The notes under the pieces are model-generated. The model did no database searches and had not been told where the DNA came from. It worked only from the letters and a program-made list of their open reading frames with translations. Positions 11,938 through 23,411 of a DNA stretch of 64,000 nt are shown in pieces. Position 1 is the first letter of the stretch; every line of letters starts with the position of its first letter. This stretch comes from Manihot esculenta (lineage: Eukaryota; Streptophyta; Magnoliopsida; Malpighiales; Euphorbiaceae). A program made the translations under genes and the position numbers. The stretch lies in assembly GCF_001659605.2 (NCBI RefSeq), contig NC_035168.2, forward strand, positions 9,542,058 through 9,606,057. Direction: 5' to 3'.

Positions 11938-12138
11938 TGAAGAATTTTGGGAAAATTTTGAGTATTTTTGTATTTCACTCTTAATCTTTACAATTGGTCT
12001 ACATAACTATTTATACACAGAGAATCATATCTAAACAGGAAGTAAATAATCAAATAATAATTATAAAGATAATTAAGGATCCTAATTAGATCAAATCAAA
12101 TCTCTAGAATCAGCTAGGATTAGTTAAATAAGTCAACA
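11938..12138 (-). repeat. 3' LTR of the copia element
   Basis: Starts TGAAGAATTTTGGG and ends AAGTCAACA. Matches 15901-16110 apart from a short indel and a few substitutions. Adjoins the ACATC duplication. Confidence 0.9.
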
Positions 12139-12145
12139 CTCCCCC

Positions 12146-15100
12146 TCAAGTTGGTGCAAAGATGTCACACATGCCCAACTTGCAAATCAGATTATGGTAG
12201 ATCTTGTTGTTAAACCCTTTAGTAAACACATCCGCAAGTTGCCCCGTAGAAGTCACATGAACTAGGCTCAAGACACCGTCTGTTAATTTTTCTTTAATGA
12301 AGTGCCAATCAATTTCAATGTGCTTGGTTCGGTCATGTTGGACTGGATTTTGTGCTATACTTATAGCAGCTTTATTGTCACAATACAAAGTTATCTTGTC
12401 TCTCTCGGACAATCTCAACTCTTCCAATAACTTCTGTAACCATAAGAGTTCACATACTCCTTGGGCCATTGCTCTGTATTCTGCTTCCGCACTTGACCGA
12501 GCAACAACACTTTGTTTTTTGCTCTTCCAGGTGACAAGGTTCCCCCCACAACTGTGCAGTAGCCAGAGGTAGATCTCCTGTCATCGAGAGATCCTGCCCA
12601 ATCTGCATCTGTAAAAGTTTCAATTCGGAGATGACCATGTTTGGAGTAAAGAAGCCCTTTCCCTGGCGCAGACTTTAGGTATCTCAAGATGCGAAGTACA
12701 GCTTGCATATGAGTCGCGAGGGTCATGCATGAATTGGCTGACTAAGCTAACAGCATAGGCTATATCCGGTCGAGTGTGTGAGAGATAAATCAACCTTCCT
12801 ACCAATTTCTGATATCTCCAGTTCCTGCTTTCAGCTTGTGATTACTTTCAATGGGAGATTCTGCTGGTTTACACCCCATCATACCAGTTTCTTCCAAAAG
12901 ATCCAGAATGTACTTTCTTTGGGAGATGAAAATTCCTTTTTCTGATCTAGCCACCTTGATACCTAGAAAATATTGCAGTTTTCCCAGATCTTTGATTTCA
13001 AATTCCTGGGCCAACAACCTCTTAGTTGAGCCATTTCCTCTTTGTCATCACCTGTCACCACTATATCATCAACATACACAATAAGAAGGGTGATCTTACC
13101 CTTATGATGTTTGATAAACAGAGTGTGATCAGCATTGCTTTGTTGGTAACCAAAGGACATCATGGCTCTGCTAAACCTGTCAAACCAAGCTCTGGGAGAT
13201 TGTTTTAGCCCATACAAAGCCTTTTTTAACCTGCACACCTTTCCTTGTGTCTTCTCATCAGCGAACCCAGGAGGAATTTCCATGAACACTTCTTCCTCTA
13301 AATCTCCATGGAGGAAAGCATTCTTCACATCAAACTGTTGCAAGTCCCGGTCCAAGTTGGCTGCGCAAGATAACAAAACTCTTATTGAGTTCATTTTTGC
13401 AACTGGGGCAAATGTCTCTTGGTAATCCACTCCATAGGTTTGGGTGAATCCTTTAGCAACCAATCTGGCCTTAAACCGTTCAATTGTGCCATCAGCTTTA
13501 TGTTTCACTGTGAACACCCATTTACAGCCAACGAGTTTCTTCTCAGGTGGGAGAGTGACAAGCTCCCAAGTCTCATTTTTAGCCAATGCTTTCATCTCTT
13601 CAATCATTGCTTTCTTCCATTTAGGATCTGCAAGAGCTTTCTTCCAATCCTGTGGAATAGACACAGAGGAAATAGACAAGGCAAAGGCTCTATAGGAAGG
13701 AGATAAAGATTCATAAGAAACAAAGTTAGAAATAGGGTGTTTAGTGCAAGATCTGACCCCTTTTCTTTGTGCAATAGGTTTATCTAAGTCATTGAAACAT
13801 TCAAGAGTTGTGGGTAACTCACCAGAAGAAAGAGTTGTGGGTAACTCATCAGAAGAAGATTCATGACTGGGTAACTCACCAGGAGAAGATTCTTGACTCT
13901 GAGTAGACTGCATAATGGCTTCTTCTGCCTTGTCTCTCCTTGAATACCTTCTCAAATCTGGCTTGTCCAAACGACCAGTTTTCTCTCCCTGATTGGACAT
14001 CTCCCCCTGTCTACTAGAACTCAAACTTTCTAGTTGAACCATATCATTCAGAATCACAGAATTCGGGATTACCTCTTCTTGCTCATTATTCTCCCCCTGA
14101 AGAGGTGAGTGGGTGGTGCTGAAGTAGGGTTCAGTTTCTCGGAAGGTAACATCCATACTAACGAAGTATTTCCTAGAGGGAGGATGATAACACTTGTATC
14201 CTTTCTGTGTTGGAGAATACCCAACAAACACACATTTAAGGGCCTTGGGATCCAGTTTTCCTGCCGTCCTAGTATGGACAAAGCAAACACACCCAAATAC
14301 TTTTGGTGGAACAACATATGAATTCTTCCCTTGTAGAACCGCCAAAGGACTCATAAAGTCAAGGGTCTTGAGAGGCATTCTATTGATAAGATAAGCAGAT
14401 GCAAGAATTGCATCTCCCCAATATGCTTTGGGTAGATTCATGGTGAACATAAGAGATCGAGCTACCTCCAATAGATGCCTATTTTTCCTCTCAGCAACGC
14501 CATTTTGAGCACTAGTATAAGGACAACTAGTCTGGTGTATTATCTCATTACTCTCCAAATAAGCAGAAAAGCTACTATCCATGTATTCTCTTCCATTGTC
14601 AGTTCTCAAAATTTTCACCTTAGTATCAAATTGAGTACAAACCATCTTATGAAAGGATTGAAAACAAGAAAAGACATCACTTTTAGCTTTAATCAAATAG
14701 ACCCAAGTCATTCGAGTACAACAATCAATAAAGGTGACAAACCATCGATTACCAGACAAGGAGACAGTTTGAGTAGGCCCCCAAACATCAGAATGAATAG
14801 TCGCAAAAGGAATTTGACTTTTATTATGACTCAAAGGATAGGATGTTCTAGTGTGTTTAGCATACTCACAAGCATCACAAAATAGAGAATCAAACTGAGT
14901 TCTAGCAAACAAATTAGGATAAAGTTTTTCTAAGGCAAAGAATGATGGATGCCCTAACCGTCTGTGCCACTGTATTATTTCTTGATTGACATCCTTATTT
15001 TCTCCAAAACAGGCTTGAGATATCGAAGAACCTGGATCACCCTCCAACATATATAAGCCATCATGCAGTCTACCATTGCCAATCCTCTTTCCTATGTGAA

Positions 15101-15533
15101 GATCCTGAATAACACAATGATCAGGAAAGAATTCAATTTTACAATTAAGGGCATTGGTGATAGCACTAACAGATAAAAGGTTGACAGGAAAGTGAGGAAC
15201 ATGGAGGACAGATGATAATTTAATATTGGATGTGCAAATAACAAAACCTGTTCCGGATATGGGAGTAAGGGAGCCATCAGCAATTTTGACACTATCTTTG
15301 GTTAGGGAGGGAAAATAATTGAGAAAACCTTTAGAAGAACCTGTCATGTGTCTATTCGCACCAGAATCGATAATCCATGGAATATTATGAAGAGATGAAG
15401 CATTACCTGACTTTACAAAGTCAGATGTGGCACTAAAGAATGAGGAATCAGAGTTAGGAATCGAGACTCTTTTACCTTCTGCTATTGACACCCTTTTACC
15501 TTCTGTCATTGACACCCTTTTACCTTCTGTCAT
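12146..15533 (-). pseudogene. Ty1/copia pol (protease, integrase, RT, RNase H), frameshifted
   Basis: An 856-residue open frame (12963-15533) begins with three copies of an 8-residue repeat (MTEGKRVS type). It contains an aspartic protease motif DSGANRHMTG, an integrase HHCC zinc region (WHRRLGHPS, CDACEYAKH), integrase D-D-E residues (IHSDVWGP, RTDNGREY, AERKNRHL) and RT blocks (FDVKNAFLHGDL, VYVDDIVVTG). Just after the YVDD domain (about 13010-13030) the frame shifts. The RT thumb and RNase H then continue in pieces 12799-13017, 12620-12805, 12415-12726 and 12146-12469, ending KLGMCDIFAPT. The order PR-INT-RT-RH identifies Ty1/copia. With no gag and at least four frame breaks it cannot make a functional polyprotein. 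Confidence 0.9.
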
Positions 15534-15900
15534 GGTAAAGGTTTATAAACTGTGACAGAATAGGAAGTATCCAAGGTTGTACACACAAGAGAGCCCAATC
15601 GATTCACCAAAAAGACCGAGTAGCAGCACGGGAAGGTCGGAAAGATGATCGGAATCGTCGCTGGAGTGATCGGAGCAGCAAAGCAGTGACAGATGATGGG
15701 TCACGCGCCGGGAAGCGACGGGTCACGCGCCGGGAAGGGGTGGCGCGTGAGCCTCACGCGCAGGCTTTTCCGGCGTCGGAGCTGGTCGATCGGCCGGCGG
15801 CAGTCCGGCGGTTCTCCTGGTGCCGGCGGTGAGAGAAAAAGAGGCTCCTAGATGGGTTAGTACCAAAATTGGTAGATCTAGGGTTTTGAAACCCTAAAAA
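15534..15900 (-). other. Copia internal leader, gag missing
   Basis: Between pol and the 5' LTR the minus strand has a GC-rich leader with two direct GGCGCGTGACCC copies. There is no gag reading frame. Position and length argue for an internal deletion of gag. Confidence 0.6.
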
Positions 15901-16110
15901 TGAAAAATTGAATTTGGACCCAAAAAATTTTGAGTATTTTTGTATTTCACTCTTAATCTTTACAATTGGTCTACATGACTATTTATACACAGAGAATCAT
16001 ATCTAAACAGGAAGTAAATAATCAAATAATAATTATAAAGATAATTAAGGATCCTAATTAGATCAAATCAAATCTCTAGAATCAGCTAGGATTAGTTAAA
16101 TAAGTCAACA
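15901..16110 (-). repeat. 5' LTR of the copia element
   Basis: Forward strand starts TGAAAAATTG and ends AAGTCAACA. It is paired with 11938-12138 and followed by the ACATC duplication. Confidence 0.9.
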
Positions 16111-16115
16111 ACATC

Positions 16116-16610
16116 ATATAATGAGATCCCATCCACACGTGTACAAAATAAAAGCTCTTCAATTCTAGAACCTAAATCAACAGTGCTTACTCATCAAAAC
16201 TCTTGCACACTGATAAATGAGATACATTTTACACGCGCACACACACACATGTATGTATGTTTAATCATAACATGCATATTTCTTCAAATAATTCAAATGA
16301 CTTAAATTCAATTGCCAGAAGATTAATAAAATTGAATATATATCTTTCTTTTGTCCATACATTTGACAGTCTATGGTACAGAGAAATTTCAACACTAAGT
16401 TCTTGAGGAAAAAATTGAATACCTCAACAGATCAAATTTTTTTCCCACTGTTAGAATACAAGCATAGAGCAAATACCAACTAAACAAGGTCAACCAACAT
16501 GAAGTGTGGACGACAGTATTATTATCAATATATAATACATGCTACAGCATTTTGCCCTATCCGTCCAAATATTTGGCTGAATAATGGATAGAGCATCCAT
16601 TATTTGGTAC
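16116..16610. repeat. Intronic tandem duplication, copy 1, right part
   Basis: Continues copy 1 after the copia insertion. Matches 18470-18847 (both hold GATCCCATCCACA and CAGAGAAA followed by TTCAA) and then 23845-23975 (CCTATCC, CAAAT, CATCCAT in order). Copy 1 lacks the TRIM and inverted-repeat insertions of copy 2. Confidence 0.75.
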
Positions 16611-16926
16611 ATCGTATCAGAACATTAATGTTAAAAGTTCCCAATGTTTTTTATAGGAAAAGAGAAGATTTCAGAGATTAGACATACATAAATTTCAAAT
16701 CAAGAATGTAGATATTCATTTTATGAATGAAAATCAAATCAAATCATAAGATTCAAAAAATAAATAAATTCAAAGTTAATGAAAAATAACATATGTTCTA
16801 AAAAATTAGTAAAATAAATATATATCACAATGACATATTTGATAAGTATAGAAATATTATTTAGCTAATTAGAACTATGCTTTCTAATCGAATAATATAT
16901 TCTTATTATGTTATATATTTTTATAT
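16611..16926 (-). other. PAT1 intron, AT-rich, nothing recognised
   Basis: AT-rich filler between duplication copy 1 and the MITE. Confidence 0.5.
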
Positions 16927-17334
16927 ATGAGACAATTACTATTTAGTTCACGTGATATGAGAATAGCCATTAGTTAGTCATCGGCTTTGAAAAATACAAT
17001 AAAACATCTATCGAGGTTTTCTACTAATTAGTCATTCCATTAATTTTAACCGTTAAGTATTGAAAAAAAATCTAAAATATCCTCCACACAAAGGGACTAA
17101 TTAAGACTTTTAAAATCTCAACAACATTTTAATGTATTTTTCAAAATTGAGAAACCTATAATGTGCTTTCTCGTTCTACGAGGACTAAATAATAAAGACT
17201 TAACAGCTAAAACTAAAAGAGGAACTAATTAATTGATCTTTTAAAACCTTAAAAAAATTTAATGTATTTTTCAAAATCAAGAGACCAACTAACGAGTTTC
17301 TCCATATCACAAAGACTAAATAGTAATTTTCATA
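16927..17334. mobile_element. MITE with about 65-bp terminal inverted repeats
   Basis: The left end (TATGAGACAATTACTATTTA) and the reverse complement of the right end (TATGAAAATTACTATTTAG) match for about 65 bp, including GTGATATG and TTTGAAAAATAC further in. The element is about 408 bp with no coding sequence. The target duplication could not be fixed, so the superfamily is open (Mutator- or hAT-like). Confidence 0.75.
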
Positions 17335-17884
17335 AATTATTAACTTAAATTATTATCATTGCAGATGTGCTTAAACTCCCATTTAAATATAATCAAATAA
17401 TTGAACAATTAAAAAAGATACCAAATTACATTATAAGGATAGTATATTAATATCAAATGCCATAATTGGGCAACTATGAGAAGTAAATTAACCAAAAAAA
17501 ATGAAGAGGGAGTGAAAATAGAATTGTTGGCGGAAGAAAAATAATTAAGGGAAGTTTTTATTTGTACTTTCATAGCAAAAATAAAGTAATAAATTTTGAA
17601 GCTATAATGTCTAGTAACTCTTTAGAAATGAATCGATCGAACCAAGTGAAAAAATTTATCAATCCATATTGATTCACCTGATTTACTATTATTCTTTCAA
17701 TTTAGTAACATTTTAGGTACCTTTGTGAGTTTATAGATTCTAATTGCTAGGATGGGGAATTGAATCAAGAATCATAGAACAATCAATGAAAAAAGAACTT
17801 GATGATAGGTTAACCCTGGATTTTCTTTCTCAAAAATACTCATTGCTTGTGCCAATAGCAAAATTAAGGATTCAACTTCTGGCT
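17335..17884 (-). other. PAT1 intron, nothing recognised
   Basis: AT-rich intron between the MITE and duplication copy 2. No gene or repeat termini. Confidence 0.5.
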
Positions 17885-18101
17885 CTATATTAAAAGAAGG
17901 CCACCAACACTAAAAGAACAATAGGCTGCAAAGTAATAAGGAAACAGCAATTAAATCATTTCTACATTGGCTGCATTACTAAACACAATGTCCATCAAAA
18001 TGAGTTTGCAAGAAAAGCCTTGGAGAAAAGTTGGGGGGAAGGGGGAATTCCATCTCAAAGAATGTATCTCTAATAATAATTCCTTTCATAGTGCTGCTAA
18101 A
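17885..18101. repeat. Intronic tandem duplication, copy 2, left part
   Basis: Paralogue of 11605-11860. Interrupted at 18102 by a TRIM, continuing at 18418. Confidence 0.7.
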
Positions 18102-18412
18102 TGTTAAATTTGGGCCGGGCCTAACTCACCCCAAAAGCTAGCTCAAGGGAGAGGATTGCCTATGGACCATATAAGGGGCACATTACCCCTTTCCACAACA
18201 GATGTGGGATTCAACACACCCCCTCACGCTCAAAATTTTACTAGTGCGTGACATATTCATGGGAGGCCCAACATCGAATGGGGAGACTCTGATACCATGT
18301 TAAATTTGGGCCAGGCCTAACTCACCCCAAAAGCTAGCTCAAGGGAGAGGATTGCCTATGGACCATATAAGGGGCACATTACCCCTTTCCACAACCGATG
18401 TGGGATTCAACA
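18102..18412 (-). mobile_element. TRIM (terminal-repeat retrotransposon in miniature), 115-bp LTRs
   Basis: Two 115-bp LTRs (18102-18216, 18298-18412; TGTTAAATTTGGG...GATTCAACA) flank an 81-bp interior holding only a minus-strand primer site TGGTATCAGAG (18287-18297) and a polypurine tract (18217-18228). A perfect 5-bp duplication CTAAA lies at 18097-18101 and 18413-18417. The other intron copy shows an uninterrupted site. It has no genes and depends on other LTR elements for movement. I see no 5S-like box, so it is not recognisably Cassandra. Confidence 0.93.
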
Positions 18413-18417
18413 CTAAA

Positions 18418-18847
18418 TTTACTCGCATGTTGACCCAATAAATCACATTGGTTTTGAATTAGGCACAAATGGATAAACTACCTAAAATCAGAAGTCAAGA
18501 TCCCATCCACATTGTGAATAAACTACAACCACTTCTATTCTAGGACCTAATTTAACTGTGATCAAGCCAATACATATAAATATATATGTACATATACGAG
18601 TGTTTGCTTCTGCCATTAACATCTAAATAATTCAATTGAAATTCATGTCTCCTTTCCCACCCTCCTGAAATTAAATATTATGCGACTATCTAGCTATAAG
18701 CCTATAACCAGCATGTTTCTTTAAACAATACAAATGAATTGCATTCCTAATGATTTTATATCTTTGTTTTTGTTCATGCATTTGACACGCTATGCTACAG
18801 AGAAACTTCAAGACTAGGCTCGAGGAAGAAAATTCAATAGATCAAAA
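18418..18847. repeat. Intronic tandem duplication, copy 2, middle part
   Basis: Paralogue of 16116-16440. Ends at ATCAAAA, where the inverted-repeat element begins. The copy resumes at 23845. Confidence 0.75.
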
Positions 18848-19239
18848 GCCAATTGACTGAAAACGTCTACGTTATTGTGTATTGTAATCCAAACATTTAA
18901 ATTTTGAATGAATTGGCCCAACATTTGTATTTGGGAGTAATTTTGGCTAATTTTGAAACATCAAAATGTGAGATTTCAAATGTCATGCCAAATGTAGTAT
19001 TTTTTTTTTTTAAGTATAAAATAATTCCACATATAAAAGTAATATTAACTTATATTTAACTATAGTTAATTGATTTATTTAATTCTAATGACAATAGTAA
19101 TCTAACTCATAGTTATCACAGGCGCGCAGCCAGCCCAGCTGCGAGGCGGGCAGTTTTGCCCCGGCACAAGGCCCGCTTGGGTGCACCTCAGATAAGCCAG
19201 TCACCCTTATTTAAAGGGACCAGATTTATGCCCTTTCAA

Positions 19240-20199
19240 TCCTTCAGCTTCAACAGCCACCAAGAGAGAGAGAGAGAAGAAGAGGAGAAGAAGATCGACA
19301 ACCACAAGCACCAAGTATGTTTGTTCTAACTTGTTTCTTCTTCCTCGCCAGCTGCTGTTGTTCTTGATGCTTCTTTTTTTTTCCTTCCTCCTTTTCTTCT
19401 TCTCCTCTTCGCCATCTGCTGCTACTATGCTGCAGTGCTACTATTTTTTTTTCCATCCTCCTCCTCCTCTTCTCTTCCCCACCAATTGATACTATTTATT
19501 TTTCCTTCCTCTTCTCCTTCCTCTGTTTCTGCATAAATGAGTTGCTGCAGCTGCTGTTATTTTTGTTCCCTCTTTTCTTCTTCTCCTTCTTCTAATCTTC
19601 TTGAGTGAAATGTTAAATATGAATTTTATATTATGTGCTGTGAATTGTGATACTAATATGCTATAAATATGAATGTGAATATGTGTAAACATGTTATTAA
19701 GTTGTTGTGTGCTGATAATGTGTGTTGTGACTGTGAATAATCATTATATCTATCTATTGATTAAAAAAATTAAAAAAAAGCCAGATAGTTTTGACTAAAT
19801 TTATCCAGGATCAAATTATTTAATTGAATTTTCAACATTTTCCTTGAATAATCCAACTTGGTTGTCTTGTGATACGAATATGAATGTGATATGCTATGGA
19901 GTATGAATATGCCATACTGAAATTTCTTGACTTGCTTGACTGAATGTTTTTATTAGTTGCTGATGGAATGTGAATTTTTTTTAGGAGTAATTGAAATGTT
20001 GTCAAGTTTATTGACTGAATTTTTATTTTATTATTATGAATATGTTGCCAACGGAAATTGGAATGTGAATGTGACTATAGGCAGCTTTTCGATTGAATGA
20101 AATGTTGCCGATTGACTGAATTTGTTTTATGAATCTTCATTGGATTTGGTCTTTTTTAAGCACTTAAGCTTGCTATTTTATTTATATAGGGTGAGTTAG
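19240..20199 (+). promoter_or_regulatory. hAT transposase 5' leader and leader intron
   Basis: A TATTTAAAG motif (19207-19216) precedes a CT/GA-rich leader. A GTATGT donor at about 19315 and a TTATATAG acceptor near 20190 would remove a pyrimidine-rich intron before the ATG at 20200. Structure inferred from splice consensus only. Confidence 0.45.
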
Positions 20200-23130
20200 A
20201 TGAATTCCGAAAACTCTACTGCTGCCTTTGGCTCTCTGAGTGAAAGTAGTGCCAAAAAAGATCATGGATGGAAGTATGTGTATTTGCTAAAGCCACCGAG
20301 TACAAATGATCTTGTTAGTAACTTTTGTGATAAAGTTACAAAGGGAGGGATATACAGAGCTAAGCAGCATTTAGTTGGAGAGCATCGAAATGCTTCCATG
20401 TGCAAAAAGTGTCCAGCACATGTGCATGAAGAACTACCAGAGTATATGCGGAAAAAGACTGCAATACAGGAATTAGATAAAGGTCCTTTCGTTGATTTTG
20501 AAGATATTGAAAGGCATGGTGATGATGAAGACGAAGATGAAATTGTTGCAATTGCAAATGCAAAAGTCTCACACGAAGGAAGTAATAAAGTTCCAAATGC
20601 AAGCGAAAAGCCAAAGATAAAAGGTTCTATGGATGTGTATTTTTCTCAAGATGCAGAAAAGGCTGTGAGAGAGAAAATGCAAAATTGAAGCAAACTACCA
20701 TAAATGCAACATGTAAAAAGGAATTGCGAGAAAAGGAATATAGAGATATAGCTCGATGGATGTATGATCCTGCAATTCCTATCAATCCTGCCAACTACCC
20801 TAGTTTTCAAGTGATGCTGGAATCTGTTGGGTAATTTGGCGTTGGTTTGAAGGCACCTAGTTATCATGAATTGTGGTTCCCTTGTTGAATAAAGAAGTAG
20901 CTAATGTGAAGTATTCATTGAAGTCCCATGAACAAGAATGGGCAAAATTTGGTTGTTTGATAATGGCTGACAATTGGACAGACAAGAAGCAAAGAACCTT
21001 GATTAAATTCATTGTGAATTCTCCAAAGGGAACCATTTTCATTGAATCTACATATGCTTCTTAGTATGCAAAGACTAGTGAGAAGATGCGATAATGCTAG
21101 CAATTGCATGCTTGCAGATAACTTTAATTTTAATAATAGAAGTATAATTTAAATTTTATATCAAGTAAAGAATGCATTTTAATACTATAATATTATATTT
21201 GTTTTGTTTATATGGAAGATGTTAGAAATTAAGTATCCACATTTATAGTTGCTCACTGTGTTGATTTGATTCTAGAGTATATTGGAAAAATAGCCAAGTT
21301 TCACAATACAATTAAAAGAGGAGTGGCCTTGAATAGCTACATGTATGTTCGTCTGGGGGTGGTGAACATGTTACGACAATTCCTTGGTGCAAGGGAATTA
21401 ATTAGACCTACTATCACAAGGTTTGCAACATCATTTCTCACCCTTCAACGCATATGTTAAATTTGGGTCAGGCCTAACTCACCCCAAAATCTAGCTCAAG
21501 GGGAAGGAGTGCCTATGGCCCATATAAGGGGCACATTACCCCTTTCCACAGCAGATGTGAGATTCAACATTCCCTAACGCCTAGAATTTTACTGGTGCGT
21601 GACATATTTATAGGAGGCCCAACATCGAATGAGGAGGCTCTGATACCATACATATTTATAGGAGGCCCAACATCGAATGAGGAGGCTCTGATACCATATT
21701 AAATTTGGGTCAGGCCTAACTCACCCCAAAAACTAGCTCAAGGGGGAGGAGTGCCTATGGCCCATATAAGGGGCACATTACCCCTTTCCACAACCGATGT
21801 GAGAATCAACACATAAGAACAAAATTAACTTGAGAAAGACAAGAAGTGGACAAAAGAGGGATCTGGCAAGAAAGAATGTGGTTTTATTATGATACCTAGC
21901 TTTTAGAATAATGTTGTTTATATCTTGAAGATATTTGGCCTATTAGTCTGTGTCCTAAGATTAGTTTATGGTGAGAAAAGGCCCGCCAAGGGATATATAT
22001 ATATATATATATGAAGCAATGGATTGGGTTAAGGAGGCAATTGCAAAAACATTTGGTGAAAATGAAGACTAATAAAAGGAAATCTTTAAGATTATTGACA
22101 AAAGATGGGAAAGTCAACTCCATCGACCTTTGCATGCAACTGGATATTATTTGAATTCAAAATATTTTTATTCAAATAAAAATATTGAGCAAGATGAAGA
22201 AGTGATGACTATTGACTGGTTTATACCAAGTCCCGCAAAGGTTGATTCCAACCCAAAAAGAGCAAGATAAAGTCATGAAGCAATTGCTTTTGCATCAAAA
22301 CGGTGAAGGTATATTTGGGATGCCTACGCCAATTAGGAATAGGACATTGATAGCTCCAGATAAAATAATTTCAATCATACACACTTTTTTTTAAAATAAG
22401 TAGAATATTAATAGATGTGTTATTTTATCAATAGCTGAATGGTGGAATAGCTTAATGGCGGAAGGCCTATGGAGCTTCAACTCCGAATTGAGAAATTATG
22501 CTGTCAAAGTACTTAGCCAGAATTGGAGCATCTTTGAGCATGTAAGATAAAGAACATATTGTTTTATTTCACCCTTAGAAGTTACTACTAAACCTTTAAT
22601 TTGTTCTTTTTTATGAATTAAAATTACTATATTTGTAGGTTCATAGTAAAAAGAGAAATAGACTAGCTCAACAACGATTGAATGATATGGTGTTCGTGAA
22701 CCGCCGATATGATGCACATGAACGCATTGATCCCATCTCACTGAAAGACGTAGATGATAGTAATGAATAGTTGATGGGTCAAATGCAAGAAGAGTTAGAT
22801 AGAGATGAGCTTGTTTTTGAAGATGACAATTTGACATGGAATATGGTTGTTGAAGCTACTGGAGCAGAAGAGGATGCCTAAAACACTAGGACAAGGAAAG
22901 GAAAAAGTGTTGCATCATCTATAGCCGCTTCAAAACCTACACCAAAGGAGAAAGGAAAAGCATCAGCCACTACCACTAGTTTGAGAATTGGTACTCCTTT
23001 ATACCAAAAAGATGAGGAATATGAGGTGGATAAATATGAAGAAGATATGTAATTAGAAGAGGAGGAGTATCAAGTGGATGAAGCTATTGAAGATGATGAT
23101 GAAGATTTTGATGATACTCTTGATTTAGAT
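20200..23130 (+). pseudogene. hAT transposase pseudogene (BED-like finger, DUF659, C-terminal dimerisation domain)
   Basis: Opens with an intact 162-residue frame (20200-20688) containing a BED-like zinc region (NFCDKVTKGGIYRAKQHLVG, then C-x2-C) and an acidic stretch. Next come DUF659-type segments: DIARWMYDPAIPINPANYPSF at about 20745, EWAKFGCLIMADNWTDKKQR at about 20937, and RPTITRFATSFLTLQRI up to 21455. A TRIM interrupts there and the homology resumes at about 21812 (HKNKINLRK). Further on are YEAMDWVKEAI (about 22010), LHRPLHATGYYLNSKYFYSN (about 22118) and the hAT dimerisation segment with NWSIFEHVHSKKRNRLAQQ (about 22510-22680, split by an intron or insertion at 22540-22637). Many stops and frameshifts; not functional. 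Confidence 0.85.
21455..21811 (-). mobile_element. Second TRIM copy, with duplicated primer-site segment
   Basis: Same family as 18102-18412: LTRs 21455-21569 and 21697-21811, each 115 bp. The interior carries a 48-bp tandem duplication (starts 21603 and 21651) that repeats the primer site CTCTGATACCA. The flanks GCATA and CATAA share four bases, so the target duplication is degraded or the boundary has shifted. It disrupts the hAT transposase after TRFATSFLTLQRI. Confidence 0.88.
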
Positions 23131-23383
23131 TGAGAGAGTAGTTTTTTGTTTTTGATTAGTTCCTAGTAGTGTTTTAAACTATACACTAGTGTGGTTATGT
23201 TTTGGAAGTTTGATAAATATTATGTTTAGGATTAGGATTGTGCTTTGTGCCACTAAATATTAGCTTCTTAACCTATGAATGCTTTCTTTTATCTTATTTA
23301 GAATGCAAAATTTTGTTATTCTATGACTATTTAGTATTGTGAATTTGTGATACCGTATATATCATGTTATTTGAAGTTTTGGG

Positions 23384-23411
23384 GTGTGTGTGTGTGTGTG
23401 TGTGTATATAC
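23384..23411. repeat. TG microsatellite
   Basis: About ten TG units followed by TATA-rich sequence, near the right end of the hAT element. Confidence 0.9.

Larger units (their letters stand above)
11933..16115 (-). mobile_element. Gag-less Ty1/copia LTR retrotransposon with 5-bp target duplication
   Basis: The 4173-bp element (11938-16110) is flanked by a perfect ACATC duplication (11933-11937, 16111-16115). The left LTR is 11938-12138 (201 bp) and the right LTR 15901-16110 (210 bp); they differ by a 9-bp indel near the 3' end of the LTR and a few substitutions. The minus-strand PPT is TTGAGGGGGAG at 12139-12149. No canonical Met-tRNA primer site is visible beside the right LTR. The interior has protease to RNase H but no gag or CCHC knuckle: only 367 bp separate LTR and pol frame. 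The paralogous intron copy near 18470 supplies the empty target site and supports the boundaries. Confidence 0.93.

Noticed and set aside
13162..14885. Several plus-strand frames of 66-136 codons over the copia pol
   Set aside because: They are antisense shadows of the long minus-strand pol frame with recognised protein motifs.
18102..18412. Cassandra-type TRIM carrying 5S RNA sequence
   Set aside because: I could not find 5S internal promoter boxes in the 115-bp LTR; assigned only as a TRIM.
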